Below are positions 1 to 6,227 of a stretch of DNA of 9,132 nt, in pieces. The notes under the pieces were generated by a model. The model made no database searches and had not been told where the DNA came from. It was given only the letters and a program-made list of their open reading frames with translations. Numbering within the stretch: position 1 is the first letter of the stretch; every line of letters begins with the position of its first letter. A program made the translations under genes and the position numbers. The stretch is from Phycisphaerae bacterium (GTDB lineage Bacteria; Planctomycetota; Phycisphaerae; Sedimentisphaerales; SG8-4), in assembly GCA_030613765.1 (NCBI GenBank), contig JAUWLI010000096.1:1-9132 (forward strand), given 5' to 3'.

Positions 1-605
1 TTTTTTCCTGGTTTTGTTTTAGGGCCAGGCCCGGATTTGATTTCTTCGCTGTTTTCGGGGCGTGTTGTGTGGACAATCGTTTTCTTTCTGTCCGGCAGTT
101 TGTCTAATAACTCTTTCGGTATTTTTACTACATCGTTGGGCTCATTGATTTTCGGACGGCTTTCCTGCTGTGGTGATTTTTGTGATGCTGGCAGCTTAGG
201 CTTCTTTGTTTTGGCAAGAGGTAGAAAATAAGTTGGGAATATGAAGTTTTTGCCTCTGTATTGGGTGAGGCTGCCACCGAGCCTGTAACTTGCGTCAGAG
301 CCATTGTTGGCGTCGGCTATCATTCTCTCCAGAACCAATGATGGCAGCAGTTCCAATCTGGTCCCGGCTTTTACAAGGCATTTGCCAACACTGAAATCCG
401 ATTCAAATTCAAAGAACCATCTTTCAGAGGCTGAGTTTCGCTTTGCCTCGTTGCTGTCGTGGATAACCAATCTGCCATCGACGCCCGTTAGGGCAGAGCC
501 GTCCCGCAGCAGTATTTGGCTGGGTTTTGCCGGGGGGAAACCCGATGCTATCGCGACAACGTTTATAAAAAGCACTATATACGAAATTGTAAGTTTCCTG
601 CCCAT
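1..605 (-). CDS. Secreted protein of unknown function, C-terminus cut by window edge
   Basis: An open frame starts at the ATG at 605-603 and runs without a stop through the left edge, giving 201 visible codons. The N-terminus (MGRKLTISYIVLFINVVAIA) is a basic start plus a hydrophobic stretch, so an export signal peptide is likely. Residues about 30-130 form a compact region containing ERWFFEFESD, LLPSLVLERM and YRGKNFIFPTYF. After that comes a basic, proline- and lysine-rich, probably disordered tail. From memory, planctomycetes encode secreted proteins with a similar 'FxF...LLPxxxLE...G...YRGxNYLLP' pattern, but I cannot name the family. The start lies one base after the stop of the LOG-family gene, which suggests translational coupling in one operon. 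No function is assigned; the frame itself is well supported by its position and signal peptide. Confidence 0.75.
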   Translation of the reverse strand, partial: MGRKLTISYIVLFINVVAIASGFPPAKPSQILLRDGSALTGVDGRLVIHDSNEAKRNSASERWFFEFESDFSVGKCLVKAGTRLELLPSLVLERMIADANNGSDASYRLGGSLTQYRGKNFIFPTYFLPLAKTKKPKLPASQKSPQQESRPKINEPNDVVKIPKELLDKLPDRKKTIVHTTRPENSEEIKSGPGPKTKPGK

Positions 606-606
606 T

Positions 607-1128
607 TTATAAGTCAATAATCAATTCTACAATCTGCTCCGGCCCATCTACGTGTTTTATGTGCCGACTGCTTTGGGGATCGTCGGATGCAATCAAATCG
701 AGCAGCGGCAGCCAAAATCCACCTACCAGTATAATCGGTTTATCAGCTTCGGGAAAGCCTTTGTTTTTTAATTCCCAGACATTAGCCAATTCCAGCAATG
801 TTCCGGTTCCGCCGGGCAGGACGACATAGGCATGCCCAAGTTTTATCAGCTTATCGAGCCGCTCTTCAAGGGAATCAGTAACAATTTCACGGCTAATATA
901 TTCATTTGCAGTGCCGGCTTTGAAGGCCGAGCATGTAACTCCAATAATTTGACCGCCGGCCTCGGCAGCCCCTTTTGCCGCAGCGAACATAGTTCCGCCA
1001 TACCCGCCGTTAGCGATGGTAAAACCAGCCCGGGCCAATAGTTTGCCTGTTTTGTAGGCCAGGTTGTAAGCATCGTCGCCGGGCCCGGCCCTGCCGGTAC
1101 CGAAGATTGTAATCGTCCGTTTACTCAT
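607..1128 (-). CDS. LOG-family (SLOG fold) nucleotide-binding protein
   Basis: The 173-residue protein has a Rossmann-like fold pattern: a beta strand TITIFGTGRAGPG at the start, GGYGGTMFAAAKGA at about 41-54, and the family signature LPGGTGTLLEL at 104-114 with Glu113. The signature resembles the PGGxGTxxE motif of LOG cytokinin-riboside 5'-monophosphate phosphoribohydrolases and of related TIGR00725/TIGR00730 proteins. Known LOG enzymes cleave nucleoside 5'-monophosphates to base and ribose 5-phosphate. Here the usual RK before the motif is replaced by ERLDKLIKLGHAYVV, so activity is not certain. It is expected to be cytosolic. The ATG overlaps the stop of the short upstream aconitase-like frame (ATGAGTAA), and no good Shine-Dalgarno precedes it, so it may be translated by coupling. 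The downstream secreted protein starts one base after its stop. Confidence 0.88.
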   Translation of the reverse strand: MSKRTITIFGTGRAGPGDDAYNLAYKTGKLLARAGFTIANGGYGGTMFAAAKGAAEAGGQIIGVTCSAFKAGTANEYISREIVTDSLEERLDKLIKLGHAYVVLPGGTGTLLELANVWELKNKGFPEADKPIILVGGFWLPLLDLIASDDPQSSRHIKHVDGPEQIVELIIDL

Positions 1129-1234
1129 TATTGTGGTCGATATAGCTGACCGACAGGTCGGTCTTTACCCTGGCTGCTGCCATTGATTCAAGCGGATTCT
1201 CGGAAAGTATCTTGTCAACAAGCGTTTGTCCCAA
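1121..1234 (-). pseudogene. Aconitase-like N-terminal remnant (37 codons)
   Basis: A short frame opens at a TTG (1234-1232) preceded at good distance by GGAG (CACGGAGTACGAAATTG) and ends at TAA 1123-1121. It reads MGQTLVDKILSENPLE, then MAAARVKTDLSVSYIDHN, then NE and stop. The second part resembles the conserved aconitate hydratase segment around 'RVKTELSVSYVDHN', and the first part resembles the usual aconitase/LeuC start 'GxTLxxKIL'. In the full enzymes these two blocks are separated by roughly 45 residues including the TQDATGT region; here only about 13 residues lie between them, and everything after the DHN motif is gone. I therefore read it as an internally deleted, truncated remnant with no enzymatic role. 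It could still matter as a translated leader for the LOG gene, whose ATG overlaps its stop. The match is by memory of the family, not by alignment. Confidence 0.5.
1148..1163. repeat. 7-bp inverted repeat with 2-bp centre
   Basis: GACCGAC-AG-GTCGGTC is a perfect 7+7 palindrome with a two-base centre, about 20-35 bases upstream of the LOG start. It also encodes part of KTDLSVS in the aconitase-like remnant, so the symmetry may be incidental to former coding sequence. An operator for the LOG operon is possible but unsupported. Confidence 0.35.
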
Positions 1235-1342
1235 TTTCGTACTCCGTGCTAATCAATACAGCCAACCTAACATAAATACCCGCTAAAGACAAATCCGACT
1301 CTATCCAAGACAGGAGAATGTCTCTCCACCGCCACTCAGTGT

Positions 1343-2695
1343 CTACAATGTCCATCCCCTGCGATACTCTCGCCGGATGTACTTATTTGCTTTGGGCGCG
1401 TTAGTAAACTTCAGGTTTGGCCCGTCCCAATTCAACTTTTCGCCTGTCCGAATGGCAATATTACCCGCTAACAGCATTTCCGTCAGAGCACCGGCATAGT
1501 CGAAGTTGGAGCCCGTTGATCTGCTTGTCTTGCAGGCCTCGATCCACTCTTTGTAATGCCCGATTGACCTTGGTATTGTCTTGGGAGGCCTTCGATACTC
1601 TCGCATTTTTACCTCGGGTATCAACCGGGGGCTTTCGGCGAAACATCCGCACATCAATGTCGCTTTGTCGCCTACGAACAGTACACCTCCCTCTTTGTTG
1701 CCCATTCGTCGCTTTGGTTCCAGTTCTTGAGGCCGGGCAGGCATCATACCACCGTCGTACCAGGTCAGCTTTACCGGCGGCATCTCGCCGCGCGGCGGGA
1801 ACGTGTAACGCACTATAGAAGCAAGGGGAAAAGTTTCGGAATTAATCTTAGTCGAGTTTGCTTCGACACTGAAGGTGTTACCAAGTTTAAGCGCCCAAAA
1901 AACCGGATCTACTACGTGGGTCATCATTTCGATCGCACCGGTGCCGAAATCCCCCCATCCTCGCCACTTAAAGGGTGCGTAACAGGGGTGATAAGGGCGC
2001 CAGGGTGCCGGCCCAAGCCATAAGTCCCAGTTCAGCGTAGCGGGGATTGGCAGTGTTTCTTTGGGCCGTTCAATTCCCTGCGGCCAGACGGGCCTGTTTG
2101 TCCAGGCATGGACCTCGCGCACAGGTCCTAATGCACCATCCCATATCCACTCGCATATCAGGCGGGCTCCCTCACTCGAATGGCCCTGGTTTCCCATTTG
2201 AGTAGCAACCTTGCCTCCACGAATCGCTTCGGCAAGCTTACGGGCTTCATAGACCGAATGTGAAAGCGGTTTTTCGCAATAAACGTGCTTGCCCATTTTG
2301 ATTGCCATCATGGAGGCAACGGCGTGTGTGTGGTCTGGAGTAGAAACTACCACTGCGTCGATGTTCTTTTCTTTTTCCAGCATTTTCCGGAAATCCCGGT
2401 ATTTCTTTGCACGAGGATAGCGTTTGAACGAATCCGCTGCGCTTTTGAAGTCCACATCGCACAATGCGACAATGTTTACATCAGGCATAATGGCGAAATG
2501 GTAAATGTTATACCCACCCATGCCACCGGCACCAATAGCCGCTATATTGAGTTTTTCGCCTGGTGTCGTATGACCTTTGCCTGACACCACATCCCGATGA
2601 ACAATCACAAAAGCCGTTGTGGTAGTTGCCAAGGCGCTACTCAAAAAGATACGCCTGGAAGTTTTCTTGTCTTCTCGTTTGGCAGGCTTTTTCAT
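1343..2695 (-). CDS. Tat-exported Gfo/Idh/MocA-family oxidoreductase
   Basis: An NAD(P)-dependent oxidoreductase of the Gfo/Idh/MocA family, which acts on sugars and sugar derivatives; the substrate cannot be told from sequence. With the start at Met 2695 the protein has 450 residues. It begins with a Tat signal (KKTSRRIFLSS, Arg14-Arg15, then a threonine-rich hydrophobic stretch), so it is folded with cofactor before export. The dinucleotide-binding loop GAGGMG lies at about 55-60 and the family motif CEKP at about 140-143. The C-terminus NKYIRREYRRGWTL is typical of planctomycete members. The frame remains open 21 codons further upstream to an ATG at 2758, but neither start has a Shine-Dalgarno site; 2695 is preferred because it gives a normal-length Tat n-region. 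A promoter lies at 2801-2829. No clear terminator follows before the LOG block 110 bases downstream. Confidence 0.93.
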   Translation of the reverse strand: MKKPAKREDKKTSRRIFLSSALATTTTAFVIVHRDVVSGKGHTTPGEKLNIAAIGAGGMGGYNIYHFAIMPDVNIVALCDVDFKSAADSFKRYPRAKKYRDFRKMLEKEKNIDAVVVSTPDHTHAVASMMAIKMGKHVYCEKPLSHSVYEARKLAEAIRGGKVATQMGNQGHSSEGARLICEWIWDGALGPVREVHAWTNRPVWPQGIERPKETLPIPATLNWDLWLGPAPWRPYHPCYAPFKWRGWGDFGTGAIEMMTHVVDPVFWALKLGNTFSVEANSTKINSETFPLASIVRYTFPPRGEMPPVKLTWYDGGMMPARPQELEPKRRMGNKEGGVLFVGDKATLMCGCFAESPRLIPEVKMREYRRPPKTIPRSIGHYKEWIEACKTSRSTGSNFDYAGALTEMLLAGNIAIRTGEKLNWDGPNLKFTNAPKANKYIRREYRRGWTL

Positions 2696-2800
2696 GTTAT
2701 TATTTCGTGACAAACAAGCATTATTGTTTCCTGGTTCTTTCAAGTTTGTCACAAGCATTCGAGCAATTTTATTGAGTCTTGTCAGAGTGATTTTGATCTG

Positions 2801-2829
2801 ATTATATAACCGGAATATTGTTAACGCAA
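2801..2829 (-). promoter_or_regulatory. Sigma70-type promoter for the oxidoreductase gene
   Basis: On the minus strand, TTGCGT (2829-2824) is followed by a 17-base spacer and a perfect TATAAT (2806-2801). Transcription would start near 2794, giving a leader of about 100 bases to the preferred start at 2695, or about 36 to the alternative at 2758. Confidence 0.7.
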
Positions 2830-2886
2830 ACAGAAATTATGTCCGGAAATATTCTATAGAGTACCTGTTTTTGTCGCCAGAATATT
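2810..2886. repeat. Spaced near-direct repeats CCGGAATATT / CCGGAAATATT / CAGAATATT
   Basis: Three similar words occur at 2810-2819, 2843-2853 and 2878-2886, with start spacings of 33 and 35 bases, or roughly three helical turns. The first falls in the promoter spacer and the others lie just upstream of the -35 box. This arrangement would suit cooperative binding of a regulator to one DNA face, but the words are short and AT-rich, so chance is possible. Confidence 0.3.
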
Positions 2887-2958
2887 TTGTCACCATTTGT
2901 TCTGATTTGTTGAGACCTGCTCAGGTGATTTGATAAGTAAGCATCAAAGGTTGAAAGT

Positions 2959-2995
2959 AAAAAAAGCGGCCCTGTGCACGTTTGCACAAGGCCGC
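2959..2995 (-). terminator. Intrinsic terminator of the prepilin-like gene
   Basis: On the minus strand the sequence forms GCGGCC-T-TGTGCA, loop AACG, TGCACA-G-GGCCGC, that is a 6-bp stem, one mismatch, another 6-bp stem and a 4-base loop. Seven T residues follow directly. It sits 35 bases after the stop of the prepilin-like gene and 130 bases before the promoter region of the next gene, so it isolates the two transcripts. Confidence 0.9.
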
Positions 2996-3029
2996 CTGTT
3001 AACAATCAAATTAAGAACGCCGTGGCCTA

Positions 3030-4010
3030 TTATGGAGGTCCTGGTGGTGGCGGCGGTGGTGGTGGTGGCGGCGGTGGTGGTGCTGTACTTGAACCGTGTT
3101 GGGGGCCACACTCATTTACCAATAGTGAATCCGTTGCGCCAACGGGCTGGCCCATATCATAAACTGCACACACGGGCATCTGGCCCTGTTGTATGGGGGG
3201 CGCTACCGGGGACTGAAACGTATAGATGTTGTCCTCATCAACACCACAGAACGATTGTTTTTCGAAGGTCACGTGGTTATCCATAAACAATACGTTCTGT
3301 CCCTCCCTTTGGTGAGCAGCGGCATTTCCTAAATTGGAGACTTTGATCCCTTTACTGTTCCTACCGGGGTTGTCCCACCTGAAGTCTATAGAATCCTCAG
3401 CATACCAGTCTAAATGCGGATTCCTGTCTGCCGCTACTGCCATGCCCGGTTCGCTTGACGCGGTGCTGAGGAAACGCTGTGTGTAAGGCATGTGGTAGGA
3501 GTAGCTGCAATGGTTGTAGGGGCCAATATTCGTGCCCCAATCGGAAGGTCCGAAATCCCAGGCATCCTCATCTTCCATGTTTGCTAGGTGATCAGAAGCT
3601 TTGAAAGCCTTCTTAGTTGGCTCACCCTTGCAGACAAATGACTTTGGTGTCACCTCAGCAAACTTTACCAAACCATAGAAGCTGGCAGAGATGGTTGCCT
3701 GGCCACTACTGGTAGTCCCCACACTTCCAGCAAAAGCCGTACGTCGGTCCTGGGCAGACCAGCCATTACCAGGAAGCTTATCGGCCCACAAGGTCCCTAC
3801 ATAACCTGCACGCGGAAAGTCGTTGTCGTAATCGTTTGCATAGATGAGCATTGCCCTACCGATACCGGACAGGTTCGAGCCGCAGACCATTCGGAAGGCG
3901 ATTTGCCTTACCCTGGCCAGGGCCGGCATCAAGATGCCCATCAGCAGAGCTATGATCGCAATCACGACCAACAGCTCAACCAATGTAAAACCTTTTCTTT
4001 TTCTGTTCAT
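3030..4010 (-). CDS. Prepilin-like (type IV pseudopilin) protein with polyproline C-terminus
   Basis: The start at 4010 is set by GGAGACAAAAATG; an upstream ATG at 4043 lacks a ribosome site. The 326-residue product begins MNRKRKGFTLVELLVVIAII, a class III (prepilin peptidase) signal with cleavage expected between Gly7 and Phe8 and the conserved Glu at mature position 5. The hydrophobic helix ends near residue 30. The remaining globular part contains HQREGQNVLFMDNHV at about 233-247, an H-x10-DN variant of the H-x-DG motif common in the large planctomycete DUF1559-like families; these are numerous per genome and have no settled function. It probably sits in the inner membrane or in a pilus-like/secretion assembly. 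The C-terminus is unusual: 13 consecutive prolines, then GPP. The gene stands alone with its own terminator. Confidence 0.92.
   Translation of the reverse strand: MNRKRKGFTLVELLVVIAIIALLMGILMPALARVRQIAFRMVCGSNLSGIGRAMLIYANDYDNDFPRAGYVGTLWADKLPGNGWSAQDRRTAFAGSVGTTSSGQATISASFYGLVKFAEVTPKSFVCKGEPTKKAFKASDHLANMEDEDAWDFGPSDWGTNIGPYNHCSYSYHMPYTQRFLSTASSEPGMAVAADRNPHLDWYAEDSIDFRWDNPGRNSKGIKVSNLGNAAAHQREGQNVLFMDNHVTFEKQSFCGVDEDNIYTFQSPVAPPIQQGQMPVCAVYDMGQPVGATDSLLVNECGPQHGSSTAPPPPPPPPPPPPPGPP
3042..3080 (-). repeat. CCN triplet tract encoding 13 prolines, built from an 18-bp tandem duplication
   Basis: Read on the minus strand the tract is CCACCACCGCCGCCACCA twice in direct succession, followed by one further CCA. 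The exact 18-base repetition shows that the proline run grew at least once by tandem duplication. It lies at codons 311-323 of the prepilin-like gene, three codons before its stop. Confidence 0.9.
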
Positions 4011-4032
4011 TTTTGTCTCCTTTACTTTTTTC

Positions 4033-4156
4033 GAGATTCGCAAATGCCACCGTTCTTAGACACACTTTAGTTCTGTTTTTTAGTTCATTGATTTAATAAC
4101 GGATAAATGCAGCTAAATACTGCCACATAGGTACGTAAAAAATCTTTGCGAATCTC
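4033..4156. repeat. 12-bp perfect inverted repeat spanning the prepilin-gene leader
   Basis: GAGATTCGCAAA at 4033-4044 is exactly repeated as its reverse complement TTTGCGAATCTC at 4145-4156, with 100 bases between. The arm near the gene ends 12 bases before its Shine-Dalgarno site. Both AAAGGAGA words (next to the distal arm and at the ribosome site) read in the gene's direction. No flanking target duplication was visible, so a miniature transposable element is not supported; a long-range RNA stem in the mRNA leader is possible. Confidence 0.75.
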
Positions 4157-4431
4157 CTTTCATTGTTTTCAGTCTAAAAACGGTTGGCTCAAGTCCTCAA
4201 AATTGCATTTTTCCAGTAAAATCCATATATTGTGTGTCTCTACATTCAGAGCTAATTCCAGCGCAACGTTAAAACCCATGCTGATAAAGAAAACTTTTTG
4301 GCAGGCAGGTTAAGGATATGAAAAAGAAATCAAATTATGATAGCATTTTTAAGTTATAATATGGTTTTTAAACCTACCTTTTACTATTCCGATAATAACA
4401 CAAAGTAAATTCAGTGTCAAATAAAATTTCG

Positions 4432-4470
4432 GCAAATTAGCCAAAAATATTGAATTTTTGTGAAATTTGC
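4432..4470. repeat. 39-base nested dyad symmetry
   Basis: The sequence reads GCAAATT-AGC-CAAAAAT-ATTGA-ATTTTTG-TGA-AATTTGC. Two perfect 7-bp stems are separated by a symmetric 3x3 internal loop and closed by a 5-base loop. It is AT-rich and lacks a T-tract, so it is not a standard terminator. It lies 36 bases upstream of the pyrophosphorylase remnant and may be an operator or a relic RNA structure. Confidence 0.65.
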
Positions 4471-4505
4471 TTAATATTGCTGTTTTTTGGGTTGGAATCG
4501 CGGGC

Positions 4506-4696
4506 ATGGTGTCTCAAAGAAGCTTTGAAAAAACATACAGAAATTGCTCAAGGAGCAGAATCAGAGCCATATTCCGGCATTTTGGGGGCAACTGGATGAA
4601 TCTCAGAGTAAAAACCTGCTGGTACAAATCCAGGAATTTGATTTTGCTACAATAGAGGACTGTGCGGTCGATTTCGTCAAAACATCCCGCATATAG
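4506..4696 (+). pseudogene. UDP-sugar (UDP-GlcNAc/UDP-Glc) pyrophosphorylase N-terminal remnant
   Basis: From ATG 4506 the frame reads MVSQRSFEK. If one A is restored to the A6 run at 4528-4533, it continues KNIQKLLKEQNQSHIPAFW, then GQLDESQSKNLLVQIQEFDF and on to TSRI before a TAG at 4694-4696. This matches the usual start of UDPGP-family enzymes ('QKLLxxHxQxHxLxFWDxLxxxQKxxLLxQIxxxDF'), which transfer UTP onto sugar 1-phosphates. The conserved nucleotide-binding segment GGxGTRLG should follow about 60 residues later but is absent. The remnant therefore carries a frameshift, a premature stop and loss of the catalytic domain, and encodes no working enzyme. The identification rests on remembered family pattern; the frameshift alone could be a sequencing error, but the truncation is not explained that way. 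Confidence 0.65.
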
Positions 4697-4794
4697 GCTG
4701 GCAGGAAGAATGTGTTAAATCCGCTAAGCTAAACGGTATAAAAGTGAATCAGATATCTGCAATCAAGCCCAAAGACGAGCTTTACCTGGCCTGA
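4690..4794 (+). other. Short open fragment of unknown origin next to the remnant
   Basis: In a frame shifted relative to the preceding remnant, the sequence reads HIGWQEECVKSAKLNGIK, then VNQISAIKPKDELYLA and TGA. It looks like the C-terminal end of a protein rather than random sequence. It may be the distal end of the decayed pyrophosphorylase, joined by a deletion as in the sulfatase further right, or part of another lost gene. I do not recognise it with confidence. Confidence 0.35.
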
Positions 4795-4807
4795 GCAGCC
4801 GGCCAGG
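4785..4807. other. GC-rich hairpin at the converging gene ends
   Basis: CCTGGCC (4785-4791) and GGCCAGG (4801-4807) pair perfectly around a 9-base loop. It sits just after the plus-strand fragment's stop region and about 50 bases after the stop of the minus-strand epimerase gene. There is no real T-tract on either side, only AATTTT downstream on the plus strand, so it is at best a weak or factor-assisted terminator. Confidence 0.35.
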
Positions 4808-4855
4808 CTTCGAATTTTGTCGGGAAAGTGGTCGCCTCAATCCGCAACTTCACGT

Positions 4856-6010
4856 TTACCTGGTAGAAAACTTGTGTACGGTAACCGTGGTGTACTTATC
4901 ACCGGGCTTTAGCACAACAGATGGGAAGTCGGGTTTATTTGGTGAATCCGGGAAGTGTTGAGTCTCCAGGCAGAATCCATAGTTTTTGTTGTAGACCTTG
5001 CCGGCTTTGCCGGTTATTGAGCCATCGAGGAAATTCCCTGTATAGAACTGAACACCCGGCTCGATGGTATGGATTTCCATAATCCGTCCACTGGTGGGCT
5101 CGTAAACTCTTGCACATAAGGCAAGTGTGCCCCCGCCGCTATTTAGCACGTAGTTATGGTCGTAGCCGCCCTCGACCTGGGTGATTCGAGAGCCAATTAT
5201 CATTGGCTTTGTAAAATCCATCGGTGAATCTTTCACGCTTTTTATTTCACCGGTTGGTATAAGGCCTTCGTCTACGGGGGTGTATTTATCAGCGCTGAGC
5301 ATAAGCTCATGGCCGAGGATATCTCCATTGCCTTGTCCGGCCAGATTCCAATAGCTGTGATTCGTCAGATTTAGTATCGTGGTCTTATCCGTTTCAGCCT
5401 CATAGCTAATCTTTAATTCATCGTCTTTTGTCAAAGTATATGTAACGGTGCACGTTAGATTGCCGGGATATCCTTCTTCACCGTCTTTACTCAGATAACT
5501 TAATTTAACCAGTACCTTGTCGCTATCGCCTCTTTCTTCCTCGGTCTTCCAAACAACTTTATCAAATCCCTTGATTCCGCCGTGCAGGTGATTAGGGCCG
5601 TTGTTGGCCGCCAGTTGATACTCGATGTCATTTAGCTTGAATTTAGCTCCACCAATCCGGTTAGCGTATCTTCCGACAGTTGCTCCAAAGTAGGGGTGCC
5701 CTTTGATGTATCCGTCAAGGGTATCGAAACCGAGGGTAATATCAGCCAGCTTGCCGTTTTTGTCCGGCACCTCTAATGAGACCAAAATCGCGCCGTAGTT
5801 TGTAATCCTGGCTCTAATACCATTAGCATTGGTAAGGGTGTACAAGGCAACTCTCTGCCCGTCCGGCGTTTTGCCGAAAGATTCTGTATTAATACTCATT
5901 GCTTTTTGCTCCTCAGCTTTCGTTCCGTGTGAAGTTTCTGTTCCTTTCTTGGCACAGCCGAACATAATTAGCGCCGTTACCCCTAAAACAATCCAGGCTC
6001 TTCTTTTCAT
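4856..6010 (-). CDS. galM: Aldose 1-epimerase (galactose mutarotase), lipoprotein type
   Basis: The enzyme interconverts alpha and beta anomers of galactose, glucose and related sugars. All family landmarks are visible in the 384 residues: GRYANRI (Arg114), NHLHGG (His143, catalytic acid/base histidine region), NHSYWNLAG (His218), GGYDHNYVL (Asp284) and LETQHFPDSPN with the catalytic base Glu349. It has a lipoprotein-like N-terminus, MKRRAWIVLGVTALIMFGCA, with Cys19 as the likely lipidation site, although Phe at -2 makes the lipobox imperfect. After that comes a polar linker to about residue 38. It is thus predicted to act outside the cytoplasm, on sugars released there. AGGAGCTGAAAATG gives a good ribosome site. 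A strong promoter sits 57-85 bases upstream, so it is probably transcribed alone. The symbol denotes the family; the sugar actually used is unknown. Confidence 0.95.
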   Translation of the reverse strand: MKRRAWIVLGVTALIMFGCAKKGTETSHGTKAEEQKAMSINTESFGKTPDGQRVALYTLTNANGIRARITNYGAILVSLEVPDKNGKLADITLGFDTLDGYIKGHPYFGATVGRYANRIGGAKFKLNDIEYQLAANNGPNHLHGGIKGFDKVVWKTEEERGDSDKVLVKLSYLSKDGEEGYPGNLTCTVTYTLTKDDELKISYEAETDKTTILNLTNHSYWNLAGQGNGDILGHELMLSADKYTPVDEGLIPTGEIKSVKDSPMDFTKPMIIGSRITQVEGGYDHNYVLNSGGGTLALCARVYEPTSGRIMEIHTIEPGVQFYTGNFLDGSITGKAGKVYNKNYGFCLETQHFPDSPNKPDFPSVVLKPGDKYTTVTVHKFSTR

Positions 6011-6066
6011 TTTCAGCTCCTTGTTCTTAAAATACAGATGTTTGTACGCTTTTCAGACGTGCTGGG

Positions 6067-6095
6067 AGTATAACGGGGGGGAAGTGAAATATCAA
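6067..6095 (-). promoter_or_regulatory. Sigma70-type promoter for the epimerase gene
   Basis: On the minus strand TTGATA (6095-6090), a 17-base spacer containing a run of seven C residues, and TATACT (6072-6067). A run of seven T residues lies just upstream of the -35 box and could act as an UP element. The start of transcription would be near 6060, giving a leader of about 50 bases. Confidence 0.75.
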
Positions 6096-6227
6096 AAAAA
6101 TTATTGGTATTGCCTTAATTCATAAATGAGTCTTCAGTGTTGGATTTTTGGTGCCGCAATCGTGATTTTGAGTGAAATGAGGAGCCTGTCCCTCTCCCAA
6201 CCGTTTAGATTACGCCTGAGACGATAG

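Larger units (their letters stand above)
4011..4505. other. AT-rich intergenic region without a recognised gene
   Basis: About 500 bases lie between the prepilin-like gene (leaving to the left) and the pyrophosphorylase remnant (to the right). I see no credible coding frame. It holds the 12-bp inverted repeat, a plus-strand TATAAT at 4355-4360 without a convincing -35 box, and the nested dyad at 4432-4470. A promoter for the prepilin-like gene must lie here, but I could not pick out a good one. Confidence 0.6.

Noticed and set aside
304..612. Plus-strand 102-codon frame
   Set aside because: It is antisense to the secreted protein at 1-605, which has a signal peptide, coupling to LOG and an open frame through the edge.
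1314..1328. Terminator after the oxidoreductase gene
   Set aside because: The 5-bp stem GGAGA/TCTCC lacks a T-tract in the gene's direction and competes with another 5-bp pairing.
1417..1818. Plus-strand 133-codon frame inside the oxidoreductase
   Set aside because: Antisense shadow of a well-supported family protein.
2802..3005. Minus-strand 67-codon frame between the oxidoreductase and prepilin-like genes
   Set aside because: It runs through the intrinsic terminator and the oxidoreductase promoter and has no ribosome site.
2974..3162. Plus-strand frame with a run of glycines
   Set aside because: It is the mirror of the CCN proline tract of the prepilin-like gene and overlaps its terminator; no ribosome site.
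4033..4156. Miniature inverted-repeat transposable element
   Set aside because: The 12-bp ends are perfect, but no target-site duplication is visible and no second copy occurs in the window.
4322..4360. Small plus-strand peptide gene near ATGAAAAAGAAATC
   Set aside because: Only 13 codons, no strong ribosome site and no recognisable leader-peptide pattern.
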